A stretch of 64,000 nt of DNA from JANQOZ01 sp045106555 (GTDB taxonomy: Bacteria; Pseudomonadota; Gammaproteobacteria; Xanthomonadales; SZUA-38). This document shows positions 8,711 through 16,870 of this stretch, piece after piece. Position numbers and translations under genes: made by a program. The notes beneath the pieces are model-generated. The model was not told the origin of the DNA and did no database searches. It saw only the letters and a program-made list of their open reading frames with translations. Position 1 is the first letter of the stretch. Each line of letters starts with the position of its first letter. The stretch is taken from NCBI GenBank assembly GCA_045106555.1, contig JBGCET010000031.1:12490-76489 (forward strand), read 5' to 3'.

Positions 8711-9898
8711 ATGGCGATTCGACGTACACTAAGTATTGTGACAGGACTGGCCTTAGTCGCCTTGATAATTGGCTGGGCCACGATTGATTGGCGATTCTGG
8801 TATCGCTGGCACACTCTTCCCACCGACCCCGGAGAATGGCCAGCCAGTTTTTACCAACCCATTCATACGTTGACGGGCGATCCAAAACAATTCTTTCCTG
8901 CCGCTCCTGAGGGACAAGAGAGCATCCGCAAGGACGCTTTGGAAACTGCAGCAACCTGGGCCGATGAACACAACTCAGCAGCGCTGATCGTGCTGCACAA
9001 CGGTGTTGTACAACTGGAACGATACTGGCGTGACATTGGGCCCGAGTCATTGTTCACCGGCCGTGCCATGACCCGATCATTGATCCCACCGTTGTTGGCC
9101 CACGCAATCAACGACGGCAATATTTCTTCGCTGGATGACCGGGTTGGACAATATTTACCTGAATGGGAAAACGACCCACGAGGTGACATTACCCTGCGCC
9201 AGCTTTTGCACAACGTGAGCGGTTTAGAAAACCCGCCGTTGGCTGGTGACCCGGACCCAATGGCCAAGAACGCGCAGATTTCTTTGAGTTCAAATTTCCG
9301 CAAAGCCGCAGTGAGCTTTGCGCTGGAAAACACACCGGGAGAGTTTTTTGCCTTATCAAATGCCAACGCCCAATTGCTGGGCGCAGTGTTGGAAAATACC
9401 ACGGGTCAGTCGTACGAGGACTTCCTGAACGACCGTCTATGGGCCCCGCTTGGGGCAGGCACAGCACAAATTTATATGGATAGGCCTGGCGGAATGCCGG
9501 CGGTCTATTGCTGCTTCCGAGCCACACCCAGAGATTGGCTGCGATACGGCGCGGCATTGCTCAACGACGGTATAGTTGAGGATCAACGAATGTGGCCAGC
9601 CAACTGGACGCAGCAGATGACAACATCGTCGTCAGCCAATCCTAACTACGGCCTGCAGCTCTGGGTGGGCAATCCGTCAGGCGCAACTAAGCGGCCGTAC
9701 ATTCAGGGACAGGAAATGGCCGTACCTCATGGCCCGCCCATTAAAGCCGATAACGTCTTTTTTCTGGAGGGTGGCGGATACCGAACTATGATAATCCTTC
9801 CCGACCAGGGGCTGGTGATATTGCGCCTGGGCTATTACCACCCAGACTGGGAAACCTCCGCCCTGCCCAACCTTATCCTGGCTGGGCTGGAGCCCTAA
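8711..9898 (+). CDS. Beta-lactamase-fold (class C-like) protein, probably catalytically dead
   Basis: This 395-residue protein has an N-terminal membrane anchor (SIVTGLALVALIIGW) and the fold of class C beta-lactamase/6-aminohexanoate-dimer hydrolase proteins: SLDDRVGQYLPEW, TLRQLLHNVSGLE, QLLGAVLENTTGQ and a glycine-rich C-terminal strand. The family's catalytic Ser-x-x-Lys, expected where GRAMTRS stands, is replaced by Ala119 and Arg122. The Tyr expected before SNANAQLLG is Leu215. Three key residues are thus missing in a long, intact frame. It is therefore likely a binding protein or pseudoenzyme rather than a hydrolase, unless it uses different chemistry. It overlaps the convergent DUF1838 gene by 4 bases. 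Confidence 0.85.
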   Translation: MAIRRTLSIVTGLALVALIIGWATIDWRFWYRWHTLPTDPGEWPASFYQPIHTLTGDPKQFFPAAPEGQESIRKDALETAATWADEHNSAALIVLHNGVVQLERYWRDIGPESLFTGRAMTRSLIPPLLAHAINDGNISSLDDRVGQYLPEWENDPRGDITLRQLLHNVSGLENPPLAGDPDPMAKNAQISLSSNFRKAAVSFALENTPGEFFALSNANAQLLGAVLENTTGQSYEDFLNDRLWAPLGAGTAQIYMDRPGGMPAVYCCFRATPRDWLRYGAALLNDGIVEDQRMWPANWTQQMTTSSSANPNYGLQLWVGNPSGATKRPYIQGQEMAVPHGPPIKADNVFFLEGGGYRTMIILPDQGLVILRLGYYHPDWETSALPNLILAGLEP

Positions 9899-10767
9899 AC
9901 GTCAAACGGTATCGGACGTTTGAAGTCATCCCAACGCGGCGCCAGCAGTTCGGGATACTCTCGCTCCATCCGATCCAGCATTTCGCGGGGCAGCTCGCTT
10001 GGACCATTCACTTTTTTGCCGTCCCAGAACCCAGTCAAATGCCCCTTCCCCTCGGGCATGCCCAACCACTTGGGGTACTCGTAGGCATAGTGGCCGCAAA
10101 AGTGTACCGGCAATGAAGTAATCGTCTGATTGGCAAACAAATCAAACTCCACCCACTGACAGGAATTTTCAATGTGGGTCGCCGGCCAGTCCGGCGGCGC
10201 ACTGCGCACGCTGTCCAGCTTGATCAGATTGTTTTCCAGTCGAAACTGCCGGTACACCTCCTGGGTCGAGCCATCGCCGTTGAGATTTCGAAACCCAATT
10301 GGGCTGCCAATAGTTCCAGGATCATTTAATAACAGCGAAACCGGTACCTCGACCTGCTTTTCAGTAATCGGGTTGTATACGGTGTCAGTAAATTTATTGG
10401 TTTTCAGGTCCCGCGGAAATGACACGTTATGGGCGTGTATCCGATAGTTATTGTTTCCCAAATGGCGGAAATAGCTGTACTCAATACCCTCATAGCGGAC
10501 CAACGGCTCGGGACGACGCCCACCGGGAATAACAAACACCATCCAGTGATACCAAGTAAGTGTCGTGCCCTGCTCGGCCACCAGGTCCCGTTCCATTCGC
10601 ATGTGAGCACGGAACTCTTCTATGGGGTCTTCAAACTGAATAAACTCGGACGTCACCTGGCTCACCGGTGGTGTCACCGACATGGGCGACTGTGCGGCCA
10701 CCGACGCGCCGCCGAGCATTCCTCCGGCCGCGCTAGCGGCGGAAACAAACGTTCTTCTGCTAACCAT
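9895..10767 (-). CDS. DUF1838 family protein, Tat-type signal (copy 1)
   Basis: This protein of about 290 residues is recognised as DUF1838 from conserved stretches such as WYHWMVFVIPG, EPLVRYEGIEYSYF, VSFPRDLKTNKFTDTVYNPI and the C-terminal GHLTGFWDGKKV. The N-terminus MVSRRTFVSAASAAGGMLGG is a Tat signal, so it is probably exported folded. I chose the ATG at 10767 because the upstream extension adds residues before the Tat motif with no ribosome binding site. Its biochemical role is unknown. A paralogue lies divergently at 10943, and their shared 175-base upstream region probably holds both promoters. Confidence 0.88.
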   Translation of the reverse strand: MVSRRTFVSAASAAGGMLGGASVAAQSPMSVTPPVSQVTSEFIQFEDPIEEFRAHMRMERDLVAEQGTTLTWYHWMVFVIPGGRRPEPLVRYEGIEYSYFRHLGNNNYRIHAHNVSFPRDLKTNKFTDTVYNPITEKQVEVPVSLLLNDPGTIGSPIGFRNLNGDGSTQEVYRQFRLENNLIKLDSVRSAPPDWPATHIENSCQWVEFDLFANQTITSLPVHFCGHYAYEYPKWLGMPEGKGHLTGFWDGKKVNGPSELPREMLDRMEREYPELLAPRWDDFKRPIPFDV

Positions 10768-10942
10768 AATTCGCGACTCGCCTGAGTTTGGAGTATTGCT
10801 CAACAGGCTCCGGCATTTTTTGCCACAGCGCAAGCGTTAGGGCCGCCAGAGCCATGCAAATTACGATTATCGCTATAGTGGTGTTTGCATAGCTGATCAA
10901 TCGCTGGATTGATTCGCGCGCCGCAACATTACGGAGACTACG

Positions 10943-11905
10943 ATGAGCCACTTTTTTACACGCGCTTTAGCCGACCCGGCAATACAGGCCACCAACGACG
11001 CATCCCAGATCTCAGGACGGCGGAGGTTCATGCTTAGCTCTATGGCCGCGGCGGGGGCAGCGGTGCCTCTCTCGGCAACAGTGGCAGACGCCACCGCGAC
11101 ATTCCCTGAGGGACGCATTCGGTCAGAATTTCTGCACTATCGCGATCCCGTACAACACCAACGCCAAAGCTATCGAATACTGCGCAATCTGCACAATAAC
11201 GCGGACGTATTATTCTGGTACCACTTCCAGATGTACGCAGTCATTGACGGCCAGCGACCCGAGGCAGTAGTGCGATGGGAAGGCATCGAGTTTTCCCATC
11301 ATCAGAAGCTGGCCGCCTCCGTTTATAGAGTGGCGGGACACAACTTGTCTTATCCGCGCGACATCAAGACGGGCAAATGGACTAACAAGACCCGTAACCC
11401 TATTACGGGTAAAATCGTGACTGTTCCGCCAATGGCGTTAACCGAAGACCCAGGTTATGTATATACCCCTAAAGGTGTGATACCGCTAGACAACCCCGAC
11501 GCGCCACCCAGAATTCGTCACGAACAGTTTCTAATTGAAGGTGACCTGGTTAAAATTGAGCAGGTTCGCCAGCCTCCGGCATCCTGGCCGGCAACCTTTA
11601 TTGAAACCTCAGCAAACTGGTCACCTCTGGCGCAATTTGAGGACGACACTATCCTCGATCTTCCCACAGGCACATCAGGCGGTTATATCTTCCCTTGGCC
11701 AGCGTGGATGCAAATGGGCGACCGGCCCGGCCACATGTTTGCCACCTGGAATGGCCGTAAACTGCCTGGAATCGAAAACCTGCCAGCAGAGTTTTTTCAA
11801 CGCGCTAACGATGCCAATCCTGAATTGTTGGCCGTGGACAAGTCCAGATTCGCCCAGCCACTGCCAGGGTCTATTGCCAACCGATTGGCCTCAGGGAATT
11901 GGTAA
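10943..11905 (+). CDS. DUF1838 family protein, Tat-type signal (copy 2)
   Basis: This 320-residue paralogue of the divergent gene at 9895-10767 shares the same blocks: WYHFQMYAVIDG, EAVVRWEGIEFSHH, LSYPRDIKTGKWTNKTRNPI and GHMFATWNGRKL. A twin-arginine signal (SGRRRFMLSSMAAAGAAVP) begins about 25 residues in, longer than usual but within range. GGAG precedes the ATG. It runs in the same direction as the TonB-dependent receptor at 12104, so uptake across the outer membrane followed by periplasmic processing is a reasonable inference. No enzymatic activity is assigned to the family. Confidence 0.88.
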   Translation: MSHFFTRALADPAIQATNDASQISGRRRFMLSSMAAAGAAVPLSATVADATATFPEGRIRSEFLHYRDPVQHQRQSYRILRNLHNNADVLFWYHFQMYAVIDGQRPEAVVRWEGIEFSHHQKLAASVYRVAGHNLSYPRDIKTGKWTNKTRNPITGKIVTVPPMALTEDPGYVYTPKGVIPLDNPDAPPRIRHEQFLIEGDLVKIEQVRQPPASWPATFIETSANWSPLAQFEDDTILDLPTGTSGGYIFPWPAWMQMGDRPGHMFATWNGRKLPGIENLPAEFFQRANDANPELLAVDKSRFAQPLPGSIANRLASGNW

Positions 11906-12022
11906 CGGCACAAGAGTTTCAGCAGTACCTCGGCTTCAATGTGAGTTTAGGCACCAAGCTTATCCCGCGAACCTCCTGCTGTGGTGAAAGACTCCGGGAT
12001 AAACAGGAATTTTTTCCGCATG

Positions 12023-12028
12023 TATAAT
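12023..12028 (+). promoter_or_regulatory. Possible -10 box for the TonB receptor gene
   Basis: A perfect TATAAT lies about 75 bases before the receptor start, in the 198-base gap after the second DUF1838 gene. No good -35 hexamer is visible at the usual distance, so an activator may be needed, or the match may be chance. Confidence 0.35.
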
Positions 12029-12103
12029 GAGCATGCTAATTCATCCTGAGCGGCTCCGCCTCAGCAATTGGGCGAGTGCCGCACCAATCTAAGGAGCATG
12101 ACT

Positions 12104-14485
12104 ATGTTGACCAAACATAAATTTGTCACTCGCCGCCTGGCCGCGGCAATTACTGCGGGTCTGCTGACTGGCCCCATCTGGGCGCAGCCACTGGAAGAAA
12201 TTGTGGTAACAGCCACCAAGCGCGCATCCAGTATCCAGGACGTGCCGTTTTCCGTGAACGCCCAATCCGAGCAAGACATCAAGCGCCTGGGCGCTACGAA
12301 TCTGGAAGAGCTGTCGCGCAATGTTGCGGGACTGTCAATTCAAAACCTGGGACCAGGACAGAGCCAAGTGGCCATTCGAGGCGTGTCAGCCGGCCAGGTG
12401 GTCCGCGACCAGCCCGGCGTCAAAGAACAGGTTGGCGTCTATTTCGACGAATCCGTCATTTCCCTGTCGTTGTTCACCCCGGACTTTGATCTCTACGATC
12501 TGAACCGAGTAGAAACCCTGCGAGGGCCACAAGGCACGCTGTTCGGATCTGGCTCGATCGGCGGCACCATTCGCTACATTACCAACCAACCGACAACCGA
12601 TGCGTTTGAAGGGTCTGTGGAAGTTAACCTCAATTCCGTGACCGACGGAGAGATTGGCGGACACGCCAAGGGGATGGTGAACATTCCCCTCAGCGACACG
12701 ATGGCCCTGCGGGCCGTCGCCTATTCTCAGGAATACGCGGGCTTTATCGATGCGCTAGGCGAAAACGGCAGTCGCAAAAAAGACGTCAACGGAGGCAACC
12801 GATCCGGCGCTCGAGTGGCGTTACGCTTCGAGCCCACCGACACGCTGACTATTACCCCGCGATTGATTCATCAGACGATCGAAACCGATGGCTTCAATCG
12901 GCAAGAGGTGTTTAGTCTGTTTGCTAACCCCAACACCACCACCCGTCCCGCAATCCAGCTGGGCGAGCGCGAACAGTACCTGCTGCTGGACGAGGAATTT
13001 ACCGACGAAACACTGATGGCTGACGTAGTGGTAGAGGCCGCCTTCGATGCCTTTGACGCTACGTTTGTGGCCAGCTGGTTGGACCGGGATCTACTGGTCA
13101 GCCGCGATGCCAGCGCCTTATCCGGAAGCGTATCGGTAGATTTGGGCTTCCCGGAAGCCGCGGTGCTGCTGCCGTCGAATCTGCGTGATGCCACTGAGCT
13201 TGAACAAAACACCATTGAACTGCGCTTCAGCTCCAACGCCGATGGACCCTGGCAATGGGTGGTTGGTGGGTTCTTGTCCAACACCGACCGGGAATACAAT
13301 CAGCGTTTGCCAACCCCAGGCTACGGCATTGCGACAGACCTGACATTGGGCGCCGGCACCTCGGCGGCAGTGGCGAATGGGTTTATTGATCTGGACTCGC
13401 CGTTCAACTCAGACCTTCCCTACGACATCGACCAGCTGGCACTATTTGGTGAGGTTACGTACGACTTTTCAGAACAACTGCAGCTAACCTTTGGTGGACG
13501 CTACTATGACTTTGAAGAAGAACGCACCATCACCACGGGCGGCCTGTTCGCGGCAGGCGACAGCGGAACCGTGGATCAAACCGATTCCAGCGGATTTAAC
13601 CCTCGTGTGCTGGCCAGCTATGACCTATCCAACAGCACCACTATCAACGGACAGATTTCCCAGGGGTTCCGCCTAGGTGGGGTTAACGATCCGCTGAACA
13701 CCGCTCTGTGCACACCCGAAGACGAGGTGATTTTCGGTTCATTTCAGGACTATAACGACGAGACCTTGATCAACTACGAGGTGGGCGTGAAGACGCAGTT
13801 CGAAAACGGCATCACATTTAACGCAGCCGCGTTTTACTCCGACATCGAAGATCTGCAGGTAACGCTGGACGCGGGCTCCTGCTCCTCACGCATCTCGTTC
13901 AACGTGGATGAAGCCAGCACCCAAGGCATTGAGGTTGAAGTGGGCGGACCGCTGTCAGATTCCTTCGACTTTGCCATTGCCGGCAGTCTGCTGGAATCAG
14001 AATTTGGGTCTACCGTTCGAGATGCCACCGGCGCAGTGCTTGGCGGCGTTGAAGATGGCAACCGACTAGCCTCGGTCCCTGAGTTTCAGGTCTCAGCCAC
14101 TGGCACTTGGAATTTTCCGCTGAACTTTGGCGGTTCGCCGTCAGATGGATACGTGTCGGCTTCCGTTCAGCATGTGGGTGATCGTTTCACCCAACCCAGC
14201 GACCAGGTTGCCGGGGCCGGCACCTTTGTTTCCGGACTGCCTTTCGGCGGCGCCACCGGCAATGACGTTACCAACGTCGATCTGGAGCTTGATGAGTACA
14301 CCATCCTCAATATCAGCGGCGGCATCATCAAAGAAAACTGGGAAGCCGTGCTGTATGTCCACAATGCCACCGACGAAAATGCGTTGCTGTCGTTCGATCG
14401 TGAACGCGGTGGCCGAGCTCGGCTGGGATTCCGCACCAATCCACCGCGCACCGTCGGCGCCACTTTCAGGGTGTACTTCGACTGA
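12104..14485 (+). CDS. TonB-dependent outer-membrane receptor
   Basis: This 793-residue protein has a signal peptide ending near GPIWAQ, then the TonB-box-like LEEIVVTATKRASS, a plug domain (DVPFSVNAQS, VAIRGVSAG, VETLRGPQGTLFGSGSIGG) and a beta-barrel rich in alternating aromatic strands, ending in RVYFD. Such receptors import scarce nutrients using TonB energy. ATG 12104 is chosen because AAGGAG lies 7 bases upstream; a nearer upstream ATG at 12098 is too close to that site. The plug resembles the large receptor group common in sphingomonads and marine gammaproteobacteria. The neighbouring molybdenum hydroxylase and DUF1838 genes suggest an organic substrate rather than iron. Confidence 0.92.
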   Translation: MLTKHKFVTRRLAAAITAGLLTGPIWAQPLEEIVVTATKRASSIQDVPFSVNAQSEQDIKRLGATNLEELSRNVAGLSIQNLGPGQSQVAIRGVSAGQVVRDQPGVKEQVGVYFDESVISLSLFTPDFDLYDLNRVETLRGPQGTLFGSGSIGGTIRYITNQPTTDAFEGSVEVNLNSVTDGEIGGHAKGMVNIPLSDTMALRAVAYSQEYAGFIDALGENGSRKKDVNGGNRSGARVALRFEPTDTLTITPRLIHQTIETDGFNRQEVFSLFANPNTTTRPAIQLGEREQYLLLDEEFTDETLMADVVVEAAFDAFDATFVASWLDRDLLVSRDASALSGSVSVDLGFPEAAVLLPSNLRDATELEQNTIELRFSSNADGPWQWVVGGFLSNTDREYNQRLPTPGYGIATDLTLGAGTSAAVANGFIDLDSPFNSDLPYDIDQLALFGEVTYDFSEQLQLTFGGRYYDFEEERTITTGGLFAAGDSGTVDQTDSSGFNPRVLASYDLSNSTTINGQISQGFRLGGVNDPLNTALCTPEDEVIFGSFQDYNDETLINYEVGVKTQFENGITFNAAAFYSDIEDLQVTLDAGSCSSRISFNVDEASTQGIEVEVGGPLSDSFDFAIAGSLLESEFGSTVRDATGAVLGGVEDGNRLASVPEFQVSATGTWNFPLNFGGSPSDGYVSASVQHVGDRFTQPSDQVAGAGTFVSGLPFGGATGNDVTNVDLELDEYTILNISGGIIKENWEAVLYVHNATDENALLSFDRERGGRARLGFRTNPPRTVGATFRVYFD

Positions 14486-14496
14486 TCCAGCAGTCC

Positions 14497-14527
14497 GACT
14501 GCCGGCGCGGTTCTCGCGTCGGCAGTC
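14497..14527 (+). terminator. Terminator-like hairpin after the TonB receptor gene
   Basis: GACTGCCGGCGCG and CGCGTCGGCAGTC form a 13-base stem with one wobble around a 5-base loop, 11 bases after the receptor stop. No T-run follows, so it may be an attenuating or mRNA-stabilising hairpin rather than a full intrinsic terminator. Confidence 0.5.
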
Positions 14528-14594
14528 ACTTGAACTCCCCGTTCAGCCACCGAATCAGCTACACTTCGCACTGCTTACTCCGACGTGTATCCGT

Positions 14595-16664
14595 GTGTCA
14601 AAGTCCCCTGCCTACCGGGCGTTTATCAGCTATGCTCACAAAGACAATGTCTGGGCCAGCTGGCTGCATAGACGTCTGGAAAATTACCGCATTCCTCAGC
14701 GAATTGTCGGCGAACACCAGTTAGATTCAAACCGCCTGATCCCGATATTTCGCGATCGTGATGAACTAAGTGCATCAAGCGATCTTTCCACGACCATTCA
14801 GAAGGCGCTGGCCGCGAGCGAGCATCTTATCGTGGTGTGTTCACCCAACGCCGCCGCATCGCATTGGGTCAACGAAGAAATCCGATATTTCAAAGCGCTG
14901 GGACGCAGTGAGAAGATCCTCTATCTGTTGGTCGATGACCCAGACAAGAGCTTTCCCGAGGCAGCATTGCGCAACGCTTCTATCGACGAAAATTCCACCG
15001 TAAAACGCCTTGAGCCGGTGGCCGCGGACGCGCGCGATGAGGGCGATGGAAAATCCGCCGCTCTGCAAAAACTGGTTGCCGGATTGCTAGATGTACGTTT
15101 AGACGAAATAGTTCGCCGAGAGGCGGCGCGACGAAACCAGCGCCTTACGGCCATTTTAGCGGCCTCATTAGCCGGTCTTGTGGGGACAAGCGGTCTGGCG
15201 CTTTACGCCTATCAACAGCGCGCGCAAGCGTTGGAGCAAAAACAACAGGCGTCGCAAGCACGAGACGCGGCACTGCAGGCCCAAGCGCAGTCAGAAGAGG
15301 TTGTGGATTTTCTGGTCGAGATGTTTGAGGTTTCTGACCCACGCCAGGGAATGGGAAGAAACATCTCTGCACGAGATCTGCTGGACGAGGGCGCCAAAAA
15401 AATGGACCGGGAATTTGTCAGCCAGCCGCTGGTTAAGGCACGGTTGATGCACACTATGGGGCGCGTCTACATGAGCCTGGGCACCCATGACCAGGCCATT
15501 ACATTCCTGGAGCAAAGTCTCCAATTGCGGCGCGGAAGCCTAGGACAGTCCCATCCGCAGGTTGCACAAAGCCTCACTGCCATGGTGCCTGCGCTTATCT
15601 TGCAGGAAGATTTGCCGGAGGCAGAAGCCGCCGCGCAACAGGCGTTGGCCATGAATGAAGAATTGCTTGGCACTATGCACCCGGAGGTTGCCGATAGTCT
15701 GATGGCGTTAGCAGAGGTTTTTACCCAAAAGGGGCAGTACGCCAAAAGCGAAAAAGTGATGCGGCGAGCCCTTGCCATTCGCCAAGCGACTTTGGGTGAC
15801 GATCACCTTGATACCGCTAATGTGGTGTATGCACTGTCTTCGATTGCGCTGTTTCTTGGCAATCACCAACAGGCAGAGACTCTGGGATTGAGTGCACTGA
15901 AAACTCAACGAAATCTCTACGGCAACAGCCCGCATTTAGATATAGCAGAAAGTCTGAATAACCTAGGAACAATTGCCATGCGGCGAGGTCAATACGACCT
16001 TGCGGAGGAACACTTTCAGGCCTATGTCGATATGCTCAAGACATTGATGCCGGACAACCACCCGAAGATAGCCCTTGCGCTGGAGAACCTGGGTTCACCA
16101 TTTTATATGAGAAGGAACTATGGCCAGGCTTCGGCACTGCTGGAGCAGGCGCTGGAAATCCGCCGAGTTGCGTTCGGAAAAGACCATCAGATCGTGGGCC
16201 GCACGCTGGTCAATCTTGCGACAGTTCTGACAACCGCTGACGCGTTGGACGAGGCAGATCGACGATTTAAGGAGGCGCTGCCGGTTCTGAAAGCTTATTG
16301 GGGAGGTGATCATCCGGATCTTCCCAATGTACTTACCAGCATGGGCTTGCTTGCCGACAAGCGCGGCCAGAAGCAGGAAGCCTTTGCCCTGTTGAGCGAA
16401 TCTGTGTCCGTTGCGGTCCAACACTTCGGTGATGAACACCCGGAATCTGCAGTCCACAAGAGCCGATTTGCTAGGGTTCTAGTCAACAATCAGCGCATAG
16501 CGGAGGCAGAGCCCTTATTGCATGAAGCAAAAACCGTGTTCGAAAATGTCTACGGCAAGGCGCACACGGAGTGGGTGCAAGCAGACGAACTGCTCACCAA
16601 GATTGCTGAAACAGACGAAACAAACGAAACAAACGCAAAGGGACTAGCCAGCGAACGTCAATGA
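14595..16664 (+). CDS. TIR domain - transmembrane - TPR receptor-like protein
   Basis: The product has about 689 residues. An N-terminal TIR domain spans about residues 5-140: AFISYAHKD (9-17), IFRDRDELS (51-59), HLIVVCSPNAAASHWVNEEI (77-96). It is followed by one transmembrane helix (about 184-206), an Ala/Gln-rich coiled stretch, and about nine kinesin-light-chain-type TPRs with LG-x-x-HP signatures. The GTG at 14595 is the first start that keeps the TIR domain intact; the much longer open frame upstream overlaps the receptor gene and is a shadow. No strong ribosome site is seen. TIR domains either cleave NAD or act as adaptors; Glu94/Glu95 are candidate catalytic residues, unproven. The half after the membrane segment matches that of the kinase at 2032. 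Confidence 0.88.
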   Translation: MSKSPAYRAFISYAHKDNVWASWLHRRLENYRIPQRIVGEHQLDSNRLIPIFRDRDELSASSDLSTTIQKALAASEHLIVVCSPNAAASHWVNEEIRYFKALGRSEKILYLLVDDPDKSFPEAALRNASIDENSTVKRLEPVAADARDEGDGKSAALQKLVAGLLDVRLDEIVRREAARRNQRLTAILAASLAGLVGTSGLALYAYQQRAQALEQKQQASQARDAALQAQAQSEEVVDFLVEMFEVSDPRQGMGRNISARDLLDEGAKKMDREFVSQPLVKARLMHTMGRVYMSLGTHDQAITFLEQSLQLRRGSLGQSHPQVAQSLTAMVPALILQEDLPEAEAAAQQALAMNEELLGTMHPEVADSLMALAEVFTQKGQYAKSEKVMRRALAIRQATLGDDHLDTANVVYALSSIALFLGNHQQAETLGLSALKTQRNLYGNSPHLDIAESLNNLGTIAMRRGQYDLAEEHFQAYVDMLKTLMPDNHPKIALALENLGSPFYMRRNYGQASALLEQALEIRRVAFGKDHQIVGRTLVNLATVLTTADALDEADRRFKEALPVLKAYWGGDHPDLPNVLTSMGLLADKRGQKQEAFALLSESVSVAVQHFGDEHPESAVHKSRFARVLVNNQRIAEAEPLLHEAKTVFENVYGKAHTEWVQADELLTKIAETDETNETNAKGLASERQ

Positions 16665-16870
16665 AAACAGCTCAAAAATCCCGGCGGATAAATAATTCGC
16701 TAACTGTGACAACGAATCCAGGTGATCTTTCCTAGCACCCTGAAGCTAATTTTACTTTATCGAGCTATTGGTTTCTGCGCACTGCGCCAAATTTGGCGTT
16801 GATTTCAGCAAACTATCGCCAATACCTAGGAGCGAAGTGTTTTTCTCTGTCTGAATCCGGAGGCTAGGTG

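Noticed and set aside
10760..10951. 63-residue minus-strand frame with a hydrophobic stretch (IAIIVICMALAALTLAL) in the divergent region before copy 1 of DUF1838
   Set aside because: It overlaps the start of both flanking genes, has no ribosome site, and lies in a region that must hold two promoters. A small membrane protein cannot be excluded.
14127..14594. Upstream extension of the TIR-TPR frame
   Set aside because: It overlaps the TonB receptor gene in another frame, is proline- and serine-rich shadow sequence, and lacks a start signal.
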